A stretch of 64,000 nt of DNA from Nocardioides cavernae. Its GTDB lineage: Bacteria; Actinomycetota; Actinomycetes; Propionibacteriales; Nocardioidaceae. The notes beneath the pieces are model-generated. The model saw only the letters and a list, made by a program, of their open reading frames with translations, was not told the DNA's origin and did no database searches. Each line of letters starts with the position of its first letter. Positions within the stretch are counted from its first letter, which is position 1. The position numbers and the translations under genes were made by a program. The stretch covers positions 269,670 through 333,669 of the forward strand of contig NZ_JACCBW010000003.1 of the NCBI RefSeq assembly GCF_013410035.1, written 5' to 3'. Shown piece after piece: positions 16,685 to 25,506 of this stretch.

Positions 16685-19600
16685 CTAGCTGACGTTGACG
16701 GTGGCCGTTCCGGTGCGTCGGGTGGATCGTCCGGTGACCGTGATGCGGACCTTGCCGGGCTCGAGGGTGCGCGGAAGCGTGATCCGACGGACGAGGGTGC
16801 TGGCGTCGGCGCGCGTGCCAGTGCGACCGACGCGCTCACCGTTGACGGTGATGACGTAGCGCTCGCCGAACCCCAGTCCGGTCACCCGCAGGCGGATCGT
16901 CGTACCCCGCGTGGCGCGTGCCACCGTTCCGACCGTGAGGCGTGTGGGTGCCCGCACTGCCACGACCGAGGTGCTCGCGCTGGTGGAGCCGAGCTCGTTG
17001 GACGCGATCATCCGGAAGGTGTGCAGGCCCGTGCGGTCGAGCGTGACCTTGGCCGACCCGTTCGCGGGGACGGGCGAGGCGCCGTAGGCCTCGCGCAGGA
17101 GATCCTGCAGTGCCCCGGTGGCGCTCAGGGATGCACCTCCGTGGCTGGTCCAGCTGACCGTGGCCGTGCGGCCGCGCCTGATCGTGGGCTGGCCATCGGG
17201 GGTCGCGGCGGCTTCGCGTGCCCCGGCCGGTACGGAGATGGTCAGCTGCACCGAGGGGGCCTGGTCGGTGGCCACGGGCCCGGTGCTGCTCGAACGGGTC
17301 GACGCGTCGGTGTAGCCGGCCCTCGTGGCGATGACCCTCACGCTGATGCGTTGCCCGCGATGCGCGGAGGTGAGCAGCAACGTCGCGCTGTCGGCTCCGG
17401 GGATCGACATGTCGTCGGCGAGCCACTCGAAACGGTACGCCGTGGCGGCGGGTGCGGTGGGTCCGGTGAGGGCGGTGAGCACGTGCCCGACCTGCGCCGT
17501 ACCGCTGACCGCTGCCGGCGGAGCCGTGGCGAAGGTGGCCCGGACGACGGCGGCGCTCATCTCGGATGCGGCTGTGGCGTCGACGTACCCCTCGCGGGAC
17601 GCACTCACCTCGACGGTGATCCGCTTCCCGACCAGCTCCGCGGGCAGGGCCAGCTCCTCGCCAGCAGCACCGCCTATCTGGCTGCCGTCGGCGAACCACG
17701 CATAGGTGTAGCTGTCGGCGGCCGGCGTCGGCGCGGAGACAACCGCCTTCAGCACGCCGTCCACGACCGGGGTGCCGGTGACCTGAGCGTCAGGCCCGGT
17801 GGTGAACGCCGCTTTCGCGACAGCCGCCGTGGCGGCCGAGGTGTCGGTGGCGTCGGCGTACCCGTCGCGTGCCGAGGTCACCGTGACCGTGATCGTCGTG
17901 CCGACCATCGCGGGCGTCAGGTCGAGGGTGCGGCCGGTGGCCCCGCTGATGGTGGTGCCGTCAGCGGCCCACGCGTAGGTGAACGACTCCGCAGGCGGCG
18001 ACGTCGACCCCAGCTGCGCCGCACCGGGCGACGCGGTCAGGGTGCCGTCCACGACCGGGGTGCCGGTGATCTGAGCTTCCGGCCCCGTGGTGAACGCCGC
18101 CTTCGCGACAGCAACCGTGGCGGCCGAGGTGTCGGTGGCGTCGGCGTACCCGTCGCGTGCCGCGGTCACCGTGACCGTGATCGTCTGACCGACCATCGCG
18201 GGCGTCAGGTCGAGGGTGCGGCCGGTGGCCCCGCTGATGGTGGTGCCGTCAGCGGCCCACGAGTAGGTGAACGACTCCGCAGCCGGCGACGTCGACCCCA
18301 GCTGGGCCGCACCGGGCGACGCAGTCAGAGTGCCGTCCACGACCGGGGTGCCGGTGATCTCGGCGTCCGGTCCAGTGGTGAACGAGCCCGACGTGACGGG
18401 CCCAACACCGAGGGTGGCGTCGACGGCGTCGGCGTGGCCGTTCCTGGTGACCGTGACGCTGAGGGTGATGGTCCGCCCGAGCTGGGCCACCGTCGGGGTG
18501 AAGTCGAGGTGGATGGCGCCGGGGATCTCGACGCCATCAGCGAGCCACTGCAGCCCGTAGGTGTCGGGGTTGACGTTGTAGTCGCCGATCTCGGCCGACA
18601 GCGTGGAGCCCACGGCGGGGGTGCCACTGATCGAGGGCGCCTGGTCGGCGATCACGGCGGCGGTCAGGGCGAGTGAATGGGTGCCGCCGGCGGCGATGGC
18701 CGTGTTGGGCCGGCCGTTGAGCGAGGTCGGGATCGTGCGAGCCCCGTTGGCATTGGTGCCCCAGCCGACGATCTGCCGGTCGCTGGTCATGGCCAGCGTG
18801 TGGTCGGATCCAGCTCCCGTGGCGACAGCGACGACGGTCTTGGTCGCCAGGCTGGCAGGAACGACGGCCTGGTTCGAGGTGTTGTCACCACCCCAGGCGG
18901 TGACCTTGCCGTCAGCGGTCAGGGCAATCGAGTGGGTCGTACCGCCGCCGATCGCGACGACGGTCCTTCCGCTCAGGGTGGCGGGCACGGTGCTCTGGCC
19001 CTGGGTGTTGCTCCCCCAGGCCACGACCTGTCCGTCCGACGTCAGTGCGAGGCTGTGGTTCGAGCCGGCAGCGACGGCGACCACGAGCTTCCCGTTCAAG
19101 ACGTCAGGGATGGCTGCTTGACCGGCGGAGTTGCTGCCCCAGGCAGTGAGCTGTCCGTCGTCGGTGAGGGCGAGCGAATGGGCGTCGCCGGCCGCGACGG
19201 CGATCACGGTGCGTCCGTCGAGGGTGGCGGGTACGGCGGTCCGTGCGTTGCCGCTGTTGCCCCACGCCAGGACCCGTCCGTCCGTGGTCAGGGCGAGGTT
19301 GTGGTTGGTCCCGGCGGCGATGGCGGCGACCGTCTGTGCGGCCACGGCGCTCGGGACAGTCCCCTGGGTGCCGGCACCCCAGGCGGTGATCTTGCCGTCG
19401 GCGGTGAGGGCGAGGGTGTGGTTGAACCCGGCCGCGATCGCTGTGACCGTCTTCCGCGCCAACGATGCCGGGACGGTGCTCTCGCCCTGGAAGTTGCTGC
19501 CCCAGGCTGTGACGCGGCCCCCCGCGGTCACGGTGCCGGTCGCGGCAGAGGTGGTCACGGCATCTGCGTACCCCGACTTCTCGGCGGTGACCGTGACGGT

Positions 19601-20830
19601 GAGGGTCTTGCCGAGGTCAGCCGGCGTGGGGCGGTACGTCGCGGCGCTGGTGCCGACGGGCGTGCCGTTCGCCTTCCACACGAAGTCGACCGAGTCGGGA
19701 TCCGCGGTGTAGGTGCCGGGGACGGCGGTCAGTGCGTTCGATACCTGCGGCACCCCGGAGATCACGGGTGCGTGGTCGGCACGCAACGCGGCGGTGATCG
19801 CCAGCGAGTGGGTGCCGCCCGCCGCGAGTGCGCTGACGCGCAAGCCATCGAGCTTGGACGGGACCGGCGCCAGGCCGGCGCCGCCGTAGCCCCACGTGAC
19901 GAGTTCTCCGGCGCTCGTCAGGGCCAGGGTGTGGTACGTGCCTGCCGCGATCGCGATGACCGTCTCGTCAGCGAGGCTGGGAGGCGCTGTGATCTGCCCG
20001 TTGCCGTTGTTGCCCCAGGCCGTGACCTTGCCATCGCTGGTCAGGGCGACCGAGTGGTTGGCACCGGCGGCGATGGCCGTCACGGTCTTGCCGTCCAAGC
20101 TGGAGGGGACGTTCGTCTGACCCTGGTCTCCGAACCCCCACGCCGTCACACGACCGTCACTGGTCAGGGCGAGCGAGTGCGCGAAGCCGGCGGCGATTGC
20201 CGTGACGTGCTTGTCGTTCAGAGCAGGGTCAGCGGCCGCCTGGCCGAAGCTGTTCGACCCCCACCCGATGACCTGGCCGTCACTGGAGAGAGCGAGGGAG
20301 TGCTGGCCTCCGGCTGCGATGGCGGTGACTGTCGTGCCCGCGAGCGCGGCAGGAGGCGTGGCCTGCCCGGCCTGGTTGTCGCCCCACCCGACGACCTCGC
20401 CGTCGCTCGTCAGCGCCAGGGAATGGGCCTGACCGGCGGCGACGCTCGTCGCGGTCTTCGTGGCCAGTACGGACGGGGGCGTGGTGCTGCCTGCGAGGTT
20501 CACCCCCCACGCTGTGACCCTTCCGTCACTGGTCAGCGCCAGCGAGTGAGCCTGCCCAGCGGCCACCGCGGTCACGGTCTTGTCAGCCAAGCTGGCCGGG
20601 ACGACCGCCTGCTGCCCACCGCTGGCACCCCATGCCACGACCTTCCCACCCTGCGACGCCGACACGGCAGCTCCGACAGGCGCTGCCTCCGCAGGTGCCA
20701 CGGCAGCGAGAAGCCCCGCGACGAGAAGCACGGTCATCGCGGTGAACAGCCGCGCGGCCGCGCCTGCCCCACCCACCCCGGAGCCCTTCCCTGCCGTAGA
20801 GACCTGGGGTGACCAGTCAGTGTGCTGCAC
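16685..20830 (-). CDS. Large secreted protein: two RCC1-type beta-propellers and Ig-like repeats
   Basis: 1381 residues from GTG 20830; starts at 20872 and 20980 would add basic sequence before the signal peptide. The signal core is FTAMTVLLVAGLLAAVAPAEA. Propeller 1 has seven repeats built on AVAAGxxHSLALTSDGRVTAWG. One Ig-like unit follows, then propeller 2 with seven more blades, then five more Ig-like units of 75-96 residues with a W.ADG...L.....G..ITVTV.A...GYADA pattern. A C-terminal beta domain ends at TGTATVNVS. No LPxTG or other anchor is visible. It resembles secreted or adhesive actinobacterial RCC1 proteins; its ligand is unknown. Two consecutive Ig units are near-identical at the DNA level. 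Confidence 0.9.
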   Translation of the reverse strand: MQHTDWSPQVSTAGKGSGVGGAGAAARLFTAMTVLLVAGLLAAVAPAEAAPVGAAVSASQGGKVVAWGASGGQQAVVPASLADKTVTAVAAGQAHSLALTSDGRVTAWGVNLAGSTTPPSVLATKTATSVAAGQAHSLALTSDGEVVGWGDNQAGQATPPAALAGTTVTAIAAGGQHSLALSSDGQVIGWGSNSFGQAAADPALNDKHVTAIAAGFAHSLALTSDGRVTAWGFGDQGQTNVPSSLDGKTVTAIAAGANHSVALTSDGKVTAWGNNGNGQITAPPSLADETVIAIAAGTYHTLALTSAGELVTWGYGGAGLAPVPSKLDGLRVSALAAGGTHSLAITAALRADHAPVISGVPQVSNALTAVPGTYTADPDSVDFVWKANGTPVGTSAATYRPTPADLGKTLTVTVTAEKSGYADAVTTSAATGTVTAGGRVTAWGSNFQGESTVPASLARKTVTAIAAGFNHTLALTADGKITAWGAGTQGTVPSAVAAQTVAAIAAGTNHNLALTTDGRVLAWGNSGNARTAVPATLDGRTVIAVAAGDAHSLALTDDGQLTAWGSNSAGQAAIPDVLNGKLVVAVAAGSNHSLALTSDGQVVAWGSNTQGQSTVPATLSGRTVVAIGGGTTHSIALTADGKVTAWGGDNTSNQAVVPASLATKTVVAVATGAGSDHTLAMTSDRQIVGWGTNANGARTIPTSLNGRPNTAIAAGGTHSLALTAAVIADQAPSISGTPAVGSTLSAEIGDYNVNPDTYGLQWLADGVEIPGAIHLDFTPTVAQLGRTITLSVTVTRNGHADAVDATLGVGPVTSGSFTTGPDAEITGTPVVDGTLTASPGAAQLGSTSPAAESFTYSWAADGTTISGATGRTLDLTPAMVGQTITVTVTAARDGYADATDTSAATVAVAKAAFTTGPEAQITGTPVVDGTLTASPGAAQLGSTSPPAESFTYAWAADGTTISGATGRTLDLTPAMVGTTITVTVTSARDGYADATDTSAATAAVAKAAFTTGPDAQVTGTPVVDGVLKAVVSAPTPAADSYTYAWFADGSQIGGAAGEELALPAELVGKRITVEVSASREGYVDATAASEMSAAVVRATFATAPPAAVSGTAQVGHVLTALTGPTAPAATAYRFEWLADDMSIPGADSATLLLTSAHRGQRISVRVIATRAGYTDASTRSSSTGPVATDQAPSVQLTISVPAGAREAAATPDGQPTIRRGRTATVSWTSHGGASLSATGALQDLLREAYGASPVPANGSAKVTLDRTGLHTFRMIASNELGSTSASTSVVAVRAPTRLTVGTVARATRGTTIRLRVTGLGFGERYVITVNGERVGRTGTRADASTLVRRITLPRTLEPGKVRITVTGRSTRRTGTATVNVS
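17759..18334. repeat. Tandem 288-bp repeat inside the RCC1/Ig protein gene
   Basis: Two adjacent 288-bp units (17759-18046 and 18047-18334) are nearly identical and in frame, each encoding one 96-residue Ig-like domain. A third unit starting at 18335 is only similar over its first ~60 bases. This indicates recent duplication within the coding sequence and a likely site of copy-number change. Confidence 0.85.
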
Positions 20831-21057
20831 GATGTCCGCCGTTCTGCGAGGTTCTGCCCGCCCTCGACGCATCGATGAACCAGCGCCGGGGGCAGCCGGT
20901 CCGCGACGAACGTTAGAGCCCGCTGCGCGGCACCGCAGTCGAACGCCCCAATCCCCCGGACGCCACCCACATCGATCCACGCCGTGGTGTCACGCAAAGG
21001 CAGGACGCCGCACTGACCGTCGAGGAAGCCTCGACGCCACGTGGCCATCGGAACGTC

Positions 21058-21063
21058 TAGCGT
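21058..21063 (+). promoter_or_regulatory. -10 element of the VOC-family gene
   Basis: TAGCGT ends 7 nt before GTG 21071, the spacing of a leaderless start, supporting 21071 over an upstream in-frame start at 21041. Confidence 0.45.
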
Positions 21064-21070
21064 GGTCGGG

Positions 21071-21511
21071 GTGACGTTCTGGCAGCTGGCGATCGATGCG
21101 AACGACCCGCCTCGCCTCGCTCGCTTCTGGGCCGAGGTGTTGGGTTACGTGCCAGTTCCACCTGACCACCCCGACACGACGTGGCACGCGCACTACCGCA
21201 GACGACTGGGGGACGAAGTCGCGTTCGACGACCGCATCTTCGACCCCGCGGGCCGTGGCCCCGTCATCTGGTTCCAGAGTGTCCCGGAGCCGAAGGCCGG
21301 CAAGAACCGGCTGCACCTCGACGTGTACCCCACCGGTCGCGACGACGGCATGTCCATGGACGCCCGGGTCCACCTCGTCGAGGCACGCGTTGCCGAGCTC
21401 GCCCGGCTAGGTGCGACCGTGGACCACCGGACCAGAAAAGACGACCTGAGCGACCCGGTCTACTACGTGGTCATGCACGACCCGGAGGGCAACGAGTTCT
21501 GCGTGTCGTGA
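21071..21511 (+). CDS. VOC (glyoxalase/bleomycin-resistance-like) protein
   Basis: 146 residues from GTG 21071. It shows the glyoxalase-like fold pattern: FWQLAIDANDPPRLARFWA at the N-terminus, VIWFQSVPEPKAGKNRLHL in the middle and VMHDPEGNEFCV at the end. The candidate metal-binding His/Glu positions are seen in LHLD and NEF. Such single-domain VOC proteins dimerise and serve as dioxygenases, isomerases or drug-sequestering proteins, so I give no reaction. It is divergent from the RCC1 protein gene. Confidence 0.85.
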   Translation: MTFWQLAIDANDPPRLARFWAEVLGYVPVPPDHPDTTWHAHYRRRLGDEVAFDDRIFDPAGRGPVIWFQSVPEPKAGKNRLHLDVYPTGRDDGMSMDARVHLVEARVAELARLGATVDHRTRKDDLSDPVYYVVMHDPEGNEFCVS

Positions 21512-21661
21512 CGGCCGGGGCGCTGCCGCTGTCTCACGGGCCAGTAGTCGGGCCCGCGGTAGGTCACGACGAGCGCAGCGCTCACATGCGTCCCTTCCGT
21601 CGCCTATCGGGGACATCCGGATCTGGTACCGATGCGGATGTGTCGAGGCAGACTTCGCTTC

Positions 21662-22012
21662 ATGGCCAAGCACGACGAACACGCGCCCACGGAGGGATAC
21701 GTCTCGTACGAAGCGGTGGGCCACGAGAGTGCCGACACGTGGGAGCCACCGCCGGCCGGATCGCTGATCAAGCTGATGGGTGATTACGGCGCCGACATGC
21801 CGCTGTGGCATGACGGGTTGTTGCTCGCTGACGCAGACGAGGGAGTTCGACTGCTCGGGCTCAGTCAGGGACTTGCTCTGGCCTTGGAGGACTGGGGGAG
21901 GCGCTGGGATGGGCCCCAGGATCACGCTCAGCGCGACGCAGAGGCCGAGATGCTCCTCGCGCGGCTACGTTCGGAACTCGGCGACCGGTACGACTTCCGC
22001 TACCACCCTTAG
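21662..22012 (+). CDS. Hypothetical soluble protein
   Basis: 116 residues from ATG 21662, starting MAKHDEHAPTEGYVSYEAV. It is acidic and has no signal or membrane segment. A conserved-looking core reads SLIKLMGDYGADMPLWHDG and LLGLSQGLALALEDWGRRW. This style is seen in small actinobacterial orphan proteins, including some immunity-like proteins near toxins. No toxin is adjacent, so I do not assign a function. It is convergent with the channel gene, with a stem-loop between. Confidence 0.6.
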   Translation: MAKHDEHAPTEGYVSYEAVGHESADTWEPPPAGSLIKLMGDYGADMPLWHDGLLLADADEGVRLLGLSQGLALALEDWGRRWDGPQDHAQRDAEAEMLLARLRSELGDRYDFRYHP

Positions 22013-22105
22013 CAGTGCGTCCGGATCTACCGTGACGATTGCGTCCGTCGGCCGCCCTGCGGCGTCGAGCGAGCTGGGGGGACGAAAGAACCGCCAGGAC
22101 GCCGG

Positions 22106-22135
22106 CCACCCGCCCGGGTCTCCCCGGACGGGTGG
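22106..22135. terminator. Strong hairpin between convergent genes
   Basis: Arms CCACCCGCCCGGG (22106-22118) and CCCGGACGGGTGG (22123-22135) form a 13-position stem with one mismatch and a TCTC loop. It lies between the orphan gene ending at 22012 and the channel gene ending at 22178. No T-tract follows on either strand. Confidence 0.55.
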
Positions 22136-22177
22136 CTGCTGAGGTGCGTACGTGCAACGTCGCGCAGTGGCTGGACC

Positions 22178-22975
22178 TCAGCTGTCGAGCGGGTGTGCGT
22201 TGCCGGTGGACCCGGTTGCGTAGGTGGCGCCAGGCGTGGAGGGCGACGCCGCAGACGCGGCGTGCTGAAGCTGGTCCTTCGCGTCGGGGGCGCCGGCGGC
22301 CTCGCGCTTGAGACGCGGGGCCTCCTCCTCGGCCTTGGTCAGGTAGCCCTCCCAGCGGTGCTGCATGGGCTTGATCAGACCGCCGCCCACGCCCACCACG
22401 ATCACACCGCCGACGGTGGCGAGGATGGCGATCAGGACGGGGGTCGTGACCGTGGTGGCGACGCCGACCTGGTTGAGGGCGGCGACCACGCCGAGGAAGA
22501 GGATGAAGATCGAGGAGATGTTCGCGAGCGCCCTGCCGTACGAGAGTCCGCCCAGGGCGCCCTCGACGAGGACCTTCACGGCGGCCGCGATCGCCGAGGC
22601 CACGACCAGGATGATGATGGCGACGATCAGGCTCGGCAGGAACGTGATGACCTGCGTGAGGAGCTCGCCGATCGGGTTGGGTCCGAAGACGCCGAAGGCC
22701 AGCTGGAGCACGAACAGCATGAGCGTGTAGTAGACCAGCTTGGCGATGATGTCGCTGGCGTCCATCTTCGAGTTCGCGAGCGCCTTCTTCACCCCGCCGC
22801 GCTCGACCGCCCTGTCAAAGCCGACGCGCTCGAGGAGGGCGCTCAGGGCCTTCCCGATGGCCTTGGCGATGAGGAGGCCGACGATGAGGATGATAAGGAA
22901 CAGGACGAGCTTCGGGATGAATTCGGCGAGCAGGCTGAACCCGTCCCGCAGACCGTTCTCTAGTGAGTCACGCAT
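22178..22975 (-). CDS. Mechanosensitive-channel-like membrane protein (TM-helix repeat type)
   Basis: 265 residues from ATG 22975, preceded by AAGGAG. Helices are visible at about residues 20-45 (LVLFLIILIVGLLIAKAIG), 80-105, 112-140 (LIVAIIILVVASAIAAAVK), 150-170 and 180-200. The arrangement resembles the conserved TM-helix (PF05552) proteins related to small-conductance mechanosensitive channels, but no full MscS beta domain follows. The C-terminal ~60 residues are polar and probably cytoplasmic. A perfect TetR-type palindrome sits ~125 bp upstream, making it a candidate target of the TetR gene at 23.2 kb. A role in osmotic release is inference. Confidence 0.8.
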   Translation of the reverse strand: MRDSLENGLRDGFSLLAEFIPKLVLFLIILIVGLLIAKAIGKALSALLERVGFDRAVERGGVKKALANSKMDASDIIAKLVYYTLMLFVLQLAFGVFGPNPIGELLTQVITFLPSLIVAIIILVVASAIAAAVKVLVEGALGGLSYGRALANISSIFILFLGVVAALNQVGVATTVTTPVLIAILATVGGVIVVGVGGGLIKPMQHRWEGYLTKAEEEAPRLKREAAGAPDAKDQLQHAASAASPSTPGATYATGSTGNAHPLDS

Positions 22976-23098
22976 GATTTCTCCTTGGTGTCGGTGCACC
23001 CGGACAGCACGAACCGCACCCGCAGTTGCATGACGCGGGCGCGATCAGGTGCTCACCCGGTAGCCATCGGCTGGGCCAGGGAGCGAGCGGTCACGGCT

Positions 23099-23115
23099 GG
23101 TTTACGTTGTAAACC
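23099..23115. promoter_or_regulatory. TetR-type operator palindrome
   Basis: GGTTTAC-GTT-GTAAACC is a perfect 7-bp inverted repeat with a 3-bp centre, of the TTTAC(N)GTAAA kind bound by TetR/AcrR repressors. It lies upstream of the channel gene and 92 bp beyond the 3' end of the TetR gene, so it may control the channel. It also stands 5 bp before an ATG at 23121 that opens only a short unsupported frame. Confidence 0.6.
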
Positions 23116-23206
23116 ACACCATGGGAGCGAACGGAGGAGCAACCGCCGTCCACCCCTTCGGACCTCGCGGAGCTGTCCCGTCGCCGATGCGGATCGCCGA
23201 CGAGGC

Positions 23207-23950
23207 TCAGTCGTGGGTGGTCTCGTGCCGCATGAGGGCCATGCGGTTCAAGAGCTCCTCCAGGGCTTCCTCGAACTCGACGGAGGACGTGTCGATCGAC
23301 AGCGCCGGCCGGAGCCGCTGAACGTGGGGGTACGAGGCCAGGCCCTCCGGCTCGGGAGCTTCGTCCACCACGTCGAGGGGGCCGACGTCTGCTCCGAGCG
23401 TGGCGACCTCGAGCAAGAGGTGACCCAGCAGGAAGCTGGAGAACGCGCGATAGCTGGCGACCGCCGCCTCATCGGAGAATCCCTCGGCCTCGAGGCCGGC
23501 GAGGAAGATCTCGACCCAGCGCAGGCTGCGCAGTGGGGGTCGTAGCCACGGCGCCTCGGGTGGGCGGGAGGCGATCAGGGGAAACGCCTTCGGGTGGGCG
23601 AGCGCCACGCGTCGTACGCCGTGGGCCAGACGCTGCACGAAGTCCTGCCACCCGTCCTGTGGGGCGTCGATGACGTCGCTGTCGACATCCATGGCGTCGA
23701 CGAGGGCCTCGACCACGCCGTCGAGGAGCTCGTCCTTGCCCTGGACGTAGCGGTACAGCGCCATCGCCTCGACGCCGAGCCTCTCGCCCAGGCGGCGCAT
23801 CGTCAGACCCGCGAGGCCGCTGTCGTCGATGTAGTCGATGGCTGCAGAGAGGATGCGCTCGCGATCGAGGGGCCGGCCTCTCGACGGAGGCGCCTTCCCC
23901 TCGACGATGGCTGCGTCTGCATCCTCGATGGCGTCGTTGTGGCCTGACAT
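23207..23950 (-). CDS. TetR/AcrR-family transcriptional regulator
   Basis: 247 residues from ATG 23950, with GGGGGAG upstream and a TAGGCT -10-like hexamer at 23972-23977. The helix-turn-helix lies at about residues 25-75: RPLDRERILSAAIDYIDD, then GLTMRRLGERLGVEAMALY followed by RYVQGKDELLD. The C-terminal ligand-binding domain resembles the TetR_C class (PF02909), with APWLRPPLRSLRWVEIFLA. Such proteins repress a nearby transporter and respond to a small-molecule ligand. The nearest operator-like palindrome lies at 23099, in front of the channel gene. The ligand is unknown. Confidence 0.9.
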   Translation of the reverse strand: MSGHNDAIEDADAAIVEGKAPPSRGRPLDRERILSAAIDYIDDSGLAGLTMRRLGERLGVEAMALYRYVQGKDELLDGVVEALVDAMDVDSDVIDAPQDGWQDFVQRLAHGVRRVALAHPKAFPLIASRPPEAPWLRPPLRSLRWVEIFLAGLEAEGFSDEAAVASYRAFSSFLLGHLLLEVATLGADVGPLDVVDEAPEPEGLASYPHVQRLRPALSIDTSSVEFEEALEELLNRMALMRHETTHD

Positions 23951-24314
23951 GAACTCCCCCTCTCCCGGTCCAGCCTAGACACGCCTCGGCGCCCGGACGA
24001 TCGACGAGCCTGGACCGCCCCGGGATCCACGACGCTGGCCCTGGGGTCGTACCGCGGGGAAGTCCGGCGGAGCGGTCAGCACGGGGCAGCGATGCGCCTG
24101 GTGTCCGTCATCGGGCTCACCCGAAGGATCGCTGGGGGCTCGCGGCCTCGGGCGTGCTGGGTGGGACGGCTCTCGGTGTGGCTGGAGACCCACTCCTCGG
24201 CGGGGTGTTCGCCTTCGCGAGCGGCGCACGCGGGACGGGTGGGCGGCGGGTCACGTCGCTCCACCGCGACGTGTGGACGGACTCTCATGCCCCGGGTCGA
24301 CGCGGGGCGAACTG
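23951..24314. other. Gap without a supported gene
   Basis: This 364-bp stretch between the TetR gene start and the 3' end of the GNAT gene contains the TetR promoter at its left end. The remaining frames are arginine- and proline-rich on both strands and show no motif. I see no RNA gene or repeat here. Confidence 0.5.
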
Positions 24315-24749
24315 TCACGGTCGTGCGAGGTAGGCCGTCTTGGCGTCGCGCGAGAACCCGCACGTTCGGTAGAACGCGTGGGTACGAGCATCTTTCGATC
24401 CCGTGAGCAGCATGGCTTTGTAGCAGCCTGCGTTCCAGGCGTGCTGCAGAGTTGCCTCCATGATCTGCTTTCCGAACCCGGTGCCACGCACAGATTCGTG
24501 CACCACGACGTTCTCGATCACCGCGTAGGGCGACGCGCTCCGCGTCATGTTGGGGATGACGTTGAGGTAGGTAGTGGCGACAACGACGCCGTCGGCCTCC
24601 AGGACCAGCAGGGTGAGGCCAGGGGTATCGAGAATCGTGTCGAAGATGGAACGCGCCGCGTCGTCCGGAACGACGGGATCTTCTGGTTGCAGCTGTCGAT
24701 ACAGGCGGCGGATGGCACCGAAGTCTTCGCTGCGTGCTGCGCGGATCAC
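24315..24749 (-). CDS. GNAT-family N-acetyltransferase
   Basis: 144 residues from GTG 24749. A TACGAT -10 (24756-24761 on the minus strand) ends 6 nt before it, so a leaderless start is likely; in-frame starts further upstream add unrelated sequence. It starts VIRAARSEDFGAIRRLYRQ. Motif D reads LLVLEADGVVVATTYLNV. The acetyl-CoA pyrophosphate loop is VVVHESVRGTGFGKQIM, and the final strand is GCYKAMLLTGSKDARTHAF. These are standard GNAT elements in a single compact domain; the acceptor substrate is unknown. Confidence 0.86.
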   Translation of the reverse strand: MIRAARSEDFGAIRRLYRQLQPEDPVVPDDAARSIFDTILDTPGLTLLVLEADGVVVATTYLNVIPNMTRSASPYAVIENVVVHESVRGTGFGKQIMEATLQHAWNAGCYKAMLLTGSKDARTHAFYRTCGFSRDAKTAYLARP

Positions 24750-25095
24750 AAGAGAATCGTAGGCGCGTTCATGCACCGGTCGATGCACTCGTGTATCGCG
24801 CTCCGCGACCAGGCGGGGTACGCCTATGCGCCGCGTCGAGGCGGCCGTCAGCTGAAGCTCGTAGGAGTCCTGTGTCCGGTTCGATGACTGGAGGCTCACT
24901 AAGCGATACGGGCAGCAAGTCCCGCGCGCTCGACCAATACGGGGTCTCTGCCGACCGTCCCGCGCAAGACAAGACGCACGACCTGCACACGCTGTGAGTC
25001 CAGATATGCCGCGACCCGATCATCCGCTCATGTCGAGATCCGTGGACCTGGTTCAATTGATGCGCCAAGGGAAGGGCCACTTCCTTGCGACAGTG
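24750..25095. other. Gap without a supported gene
   Basis: This 346-bp stretch carries the GNAT promoter at its left end. I see no ribosome-binding site linked to a coding-like frame, no RNA gene and no repeat. It lies at the 3' end of the DUF3592-like pair. Confidence 0.45.
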
Positions 25096-25506
25096 TCAGC
25101 CAGGATTGAGCGCGTCGATCGTCAAGATGATGCCGACGACGAAGAAGCCGGAGCACAGCACGGCGAAGAGCCGACTCCCCACGTCCGAGCTGCCGGCGAT
25201 GACCGACGTGGACGGATCATGCGGGTTGACCAGGAGGTTGATCGGTCGCGGTCCCGCCCCAACAGGTACTCCTCGGCTGCCAGGAGATCCTCGACCGCGA
25301 CGAACCACCCCGGCAGGGTCGACGTATTCGTAGTCGGCCACCAGCGACGCGGACCCGGATGCGACGTCGCTGCCGGAGGTGGTGCGAAGTCGGGTGATGC
25401 TCCCGACCGTCGGGATCCAGGACCGCTGGCGCGCACGGCTGCGAGACCCCAGCAGGAGGCCGTAGGCGGGAAGCGCGGTGCACACCAGCGCGAAAAGGAA
25501 CTTCAT
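25096..25506 (-). CDS. DUF3592-like membrane protein
   Basis: 136 residues from ATG 25506, which overlaps the stop of the upstream gene (TGATG). An N-terminal helix (FLFALVCTALPAYGLLLG) and a C-terminal helix (LFAVLCSGFFVVGIILTI) flank a beta-rich soluble domain. That domain contains SASLVADYEYVDPAGVVRRG and the pattern NPHDPSTSVI. This is the DUF3592 layout: a short domain between two membrane helices with a D/NP.NP motif. Function is unknown. It is clearly a paralogue or partner of the next gene. Confidence 0.72.
   Translation of the reverse strand: MKFLFALVCTALPAYGLLLGSRSRARQRSWIPTVGSITRLRTTSGSDVASGSASLVADYEYVDPAGVVRRGRGSPGSRGVPVGAGPRPINLLVNPHDPSTSVIAGSSDVGSRLFAVLCSGFFVVGIILTIDALNPG

Noticed and set aside
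23121..23321. Short frame starting immediately after the TetR palindrome
   Set aside because: 66 codons, overlaps the 3' end of the TetR gene, no recognisable protein features; treated as an observation, not a gene.
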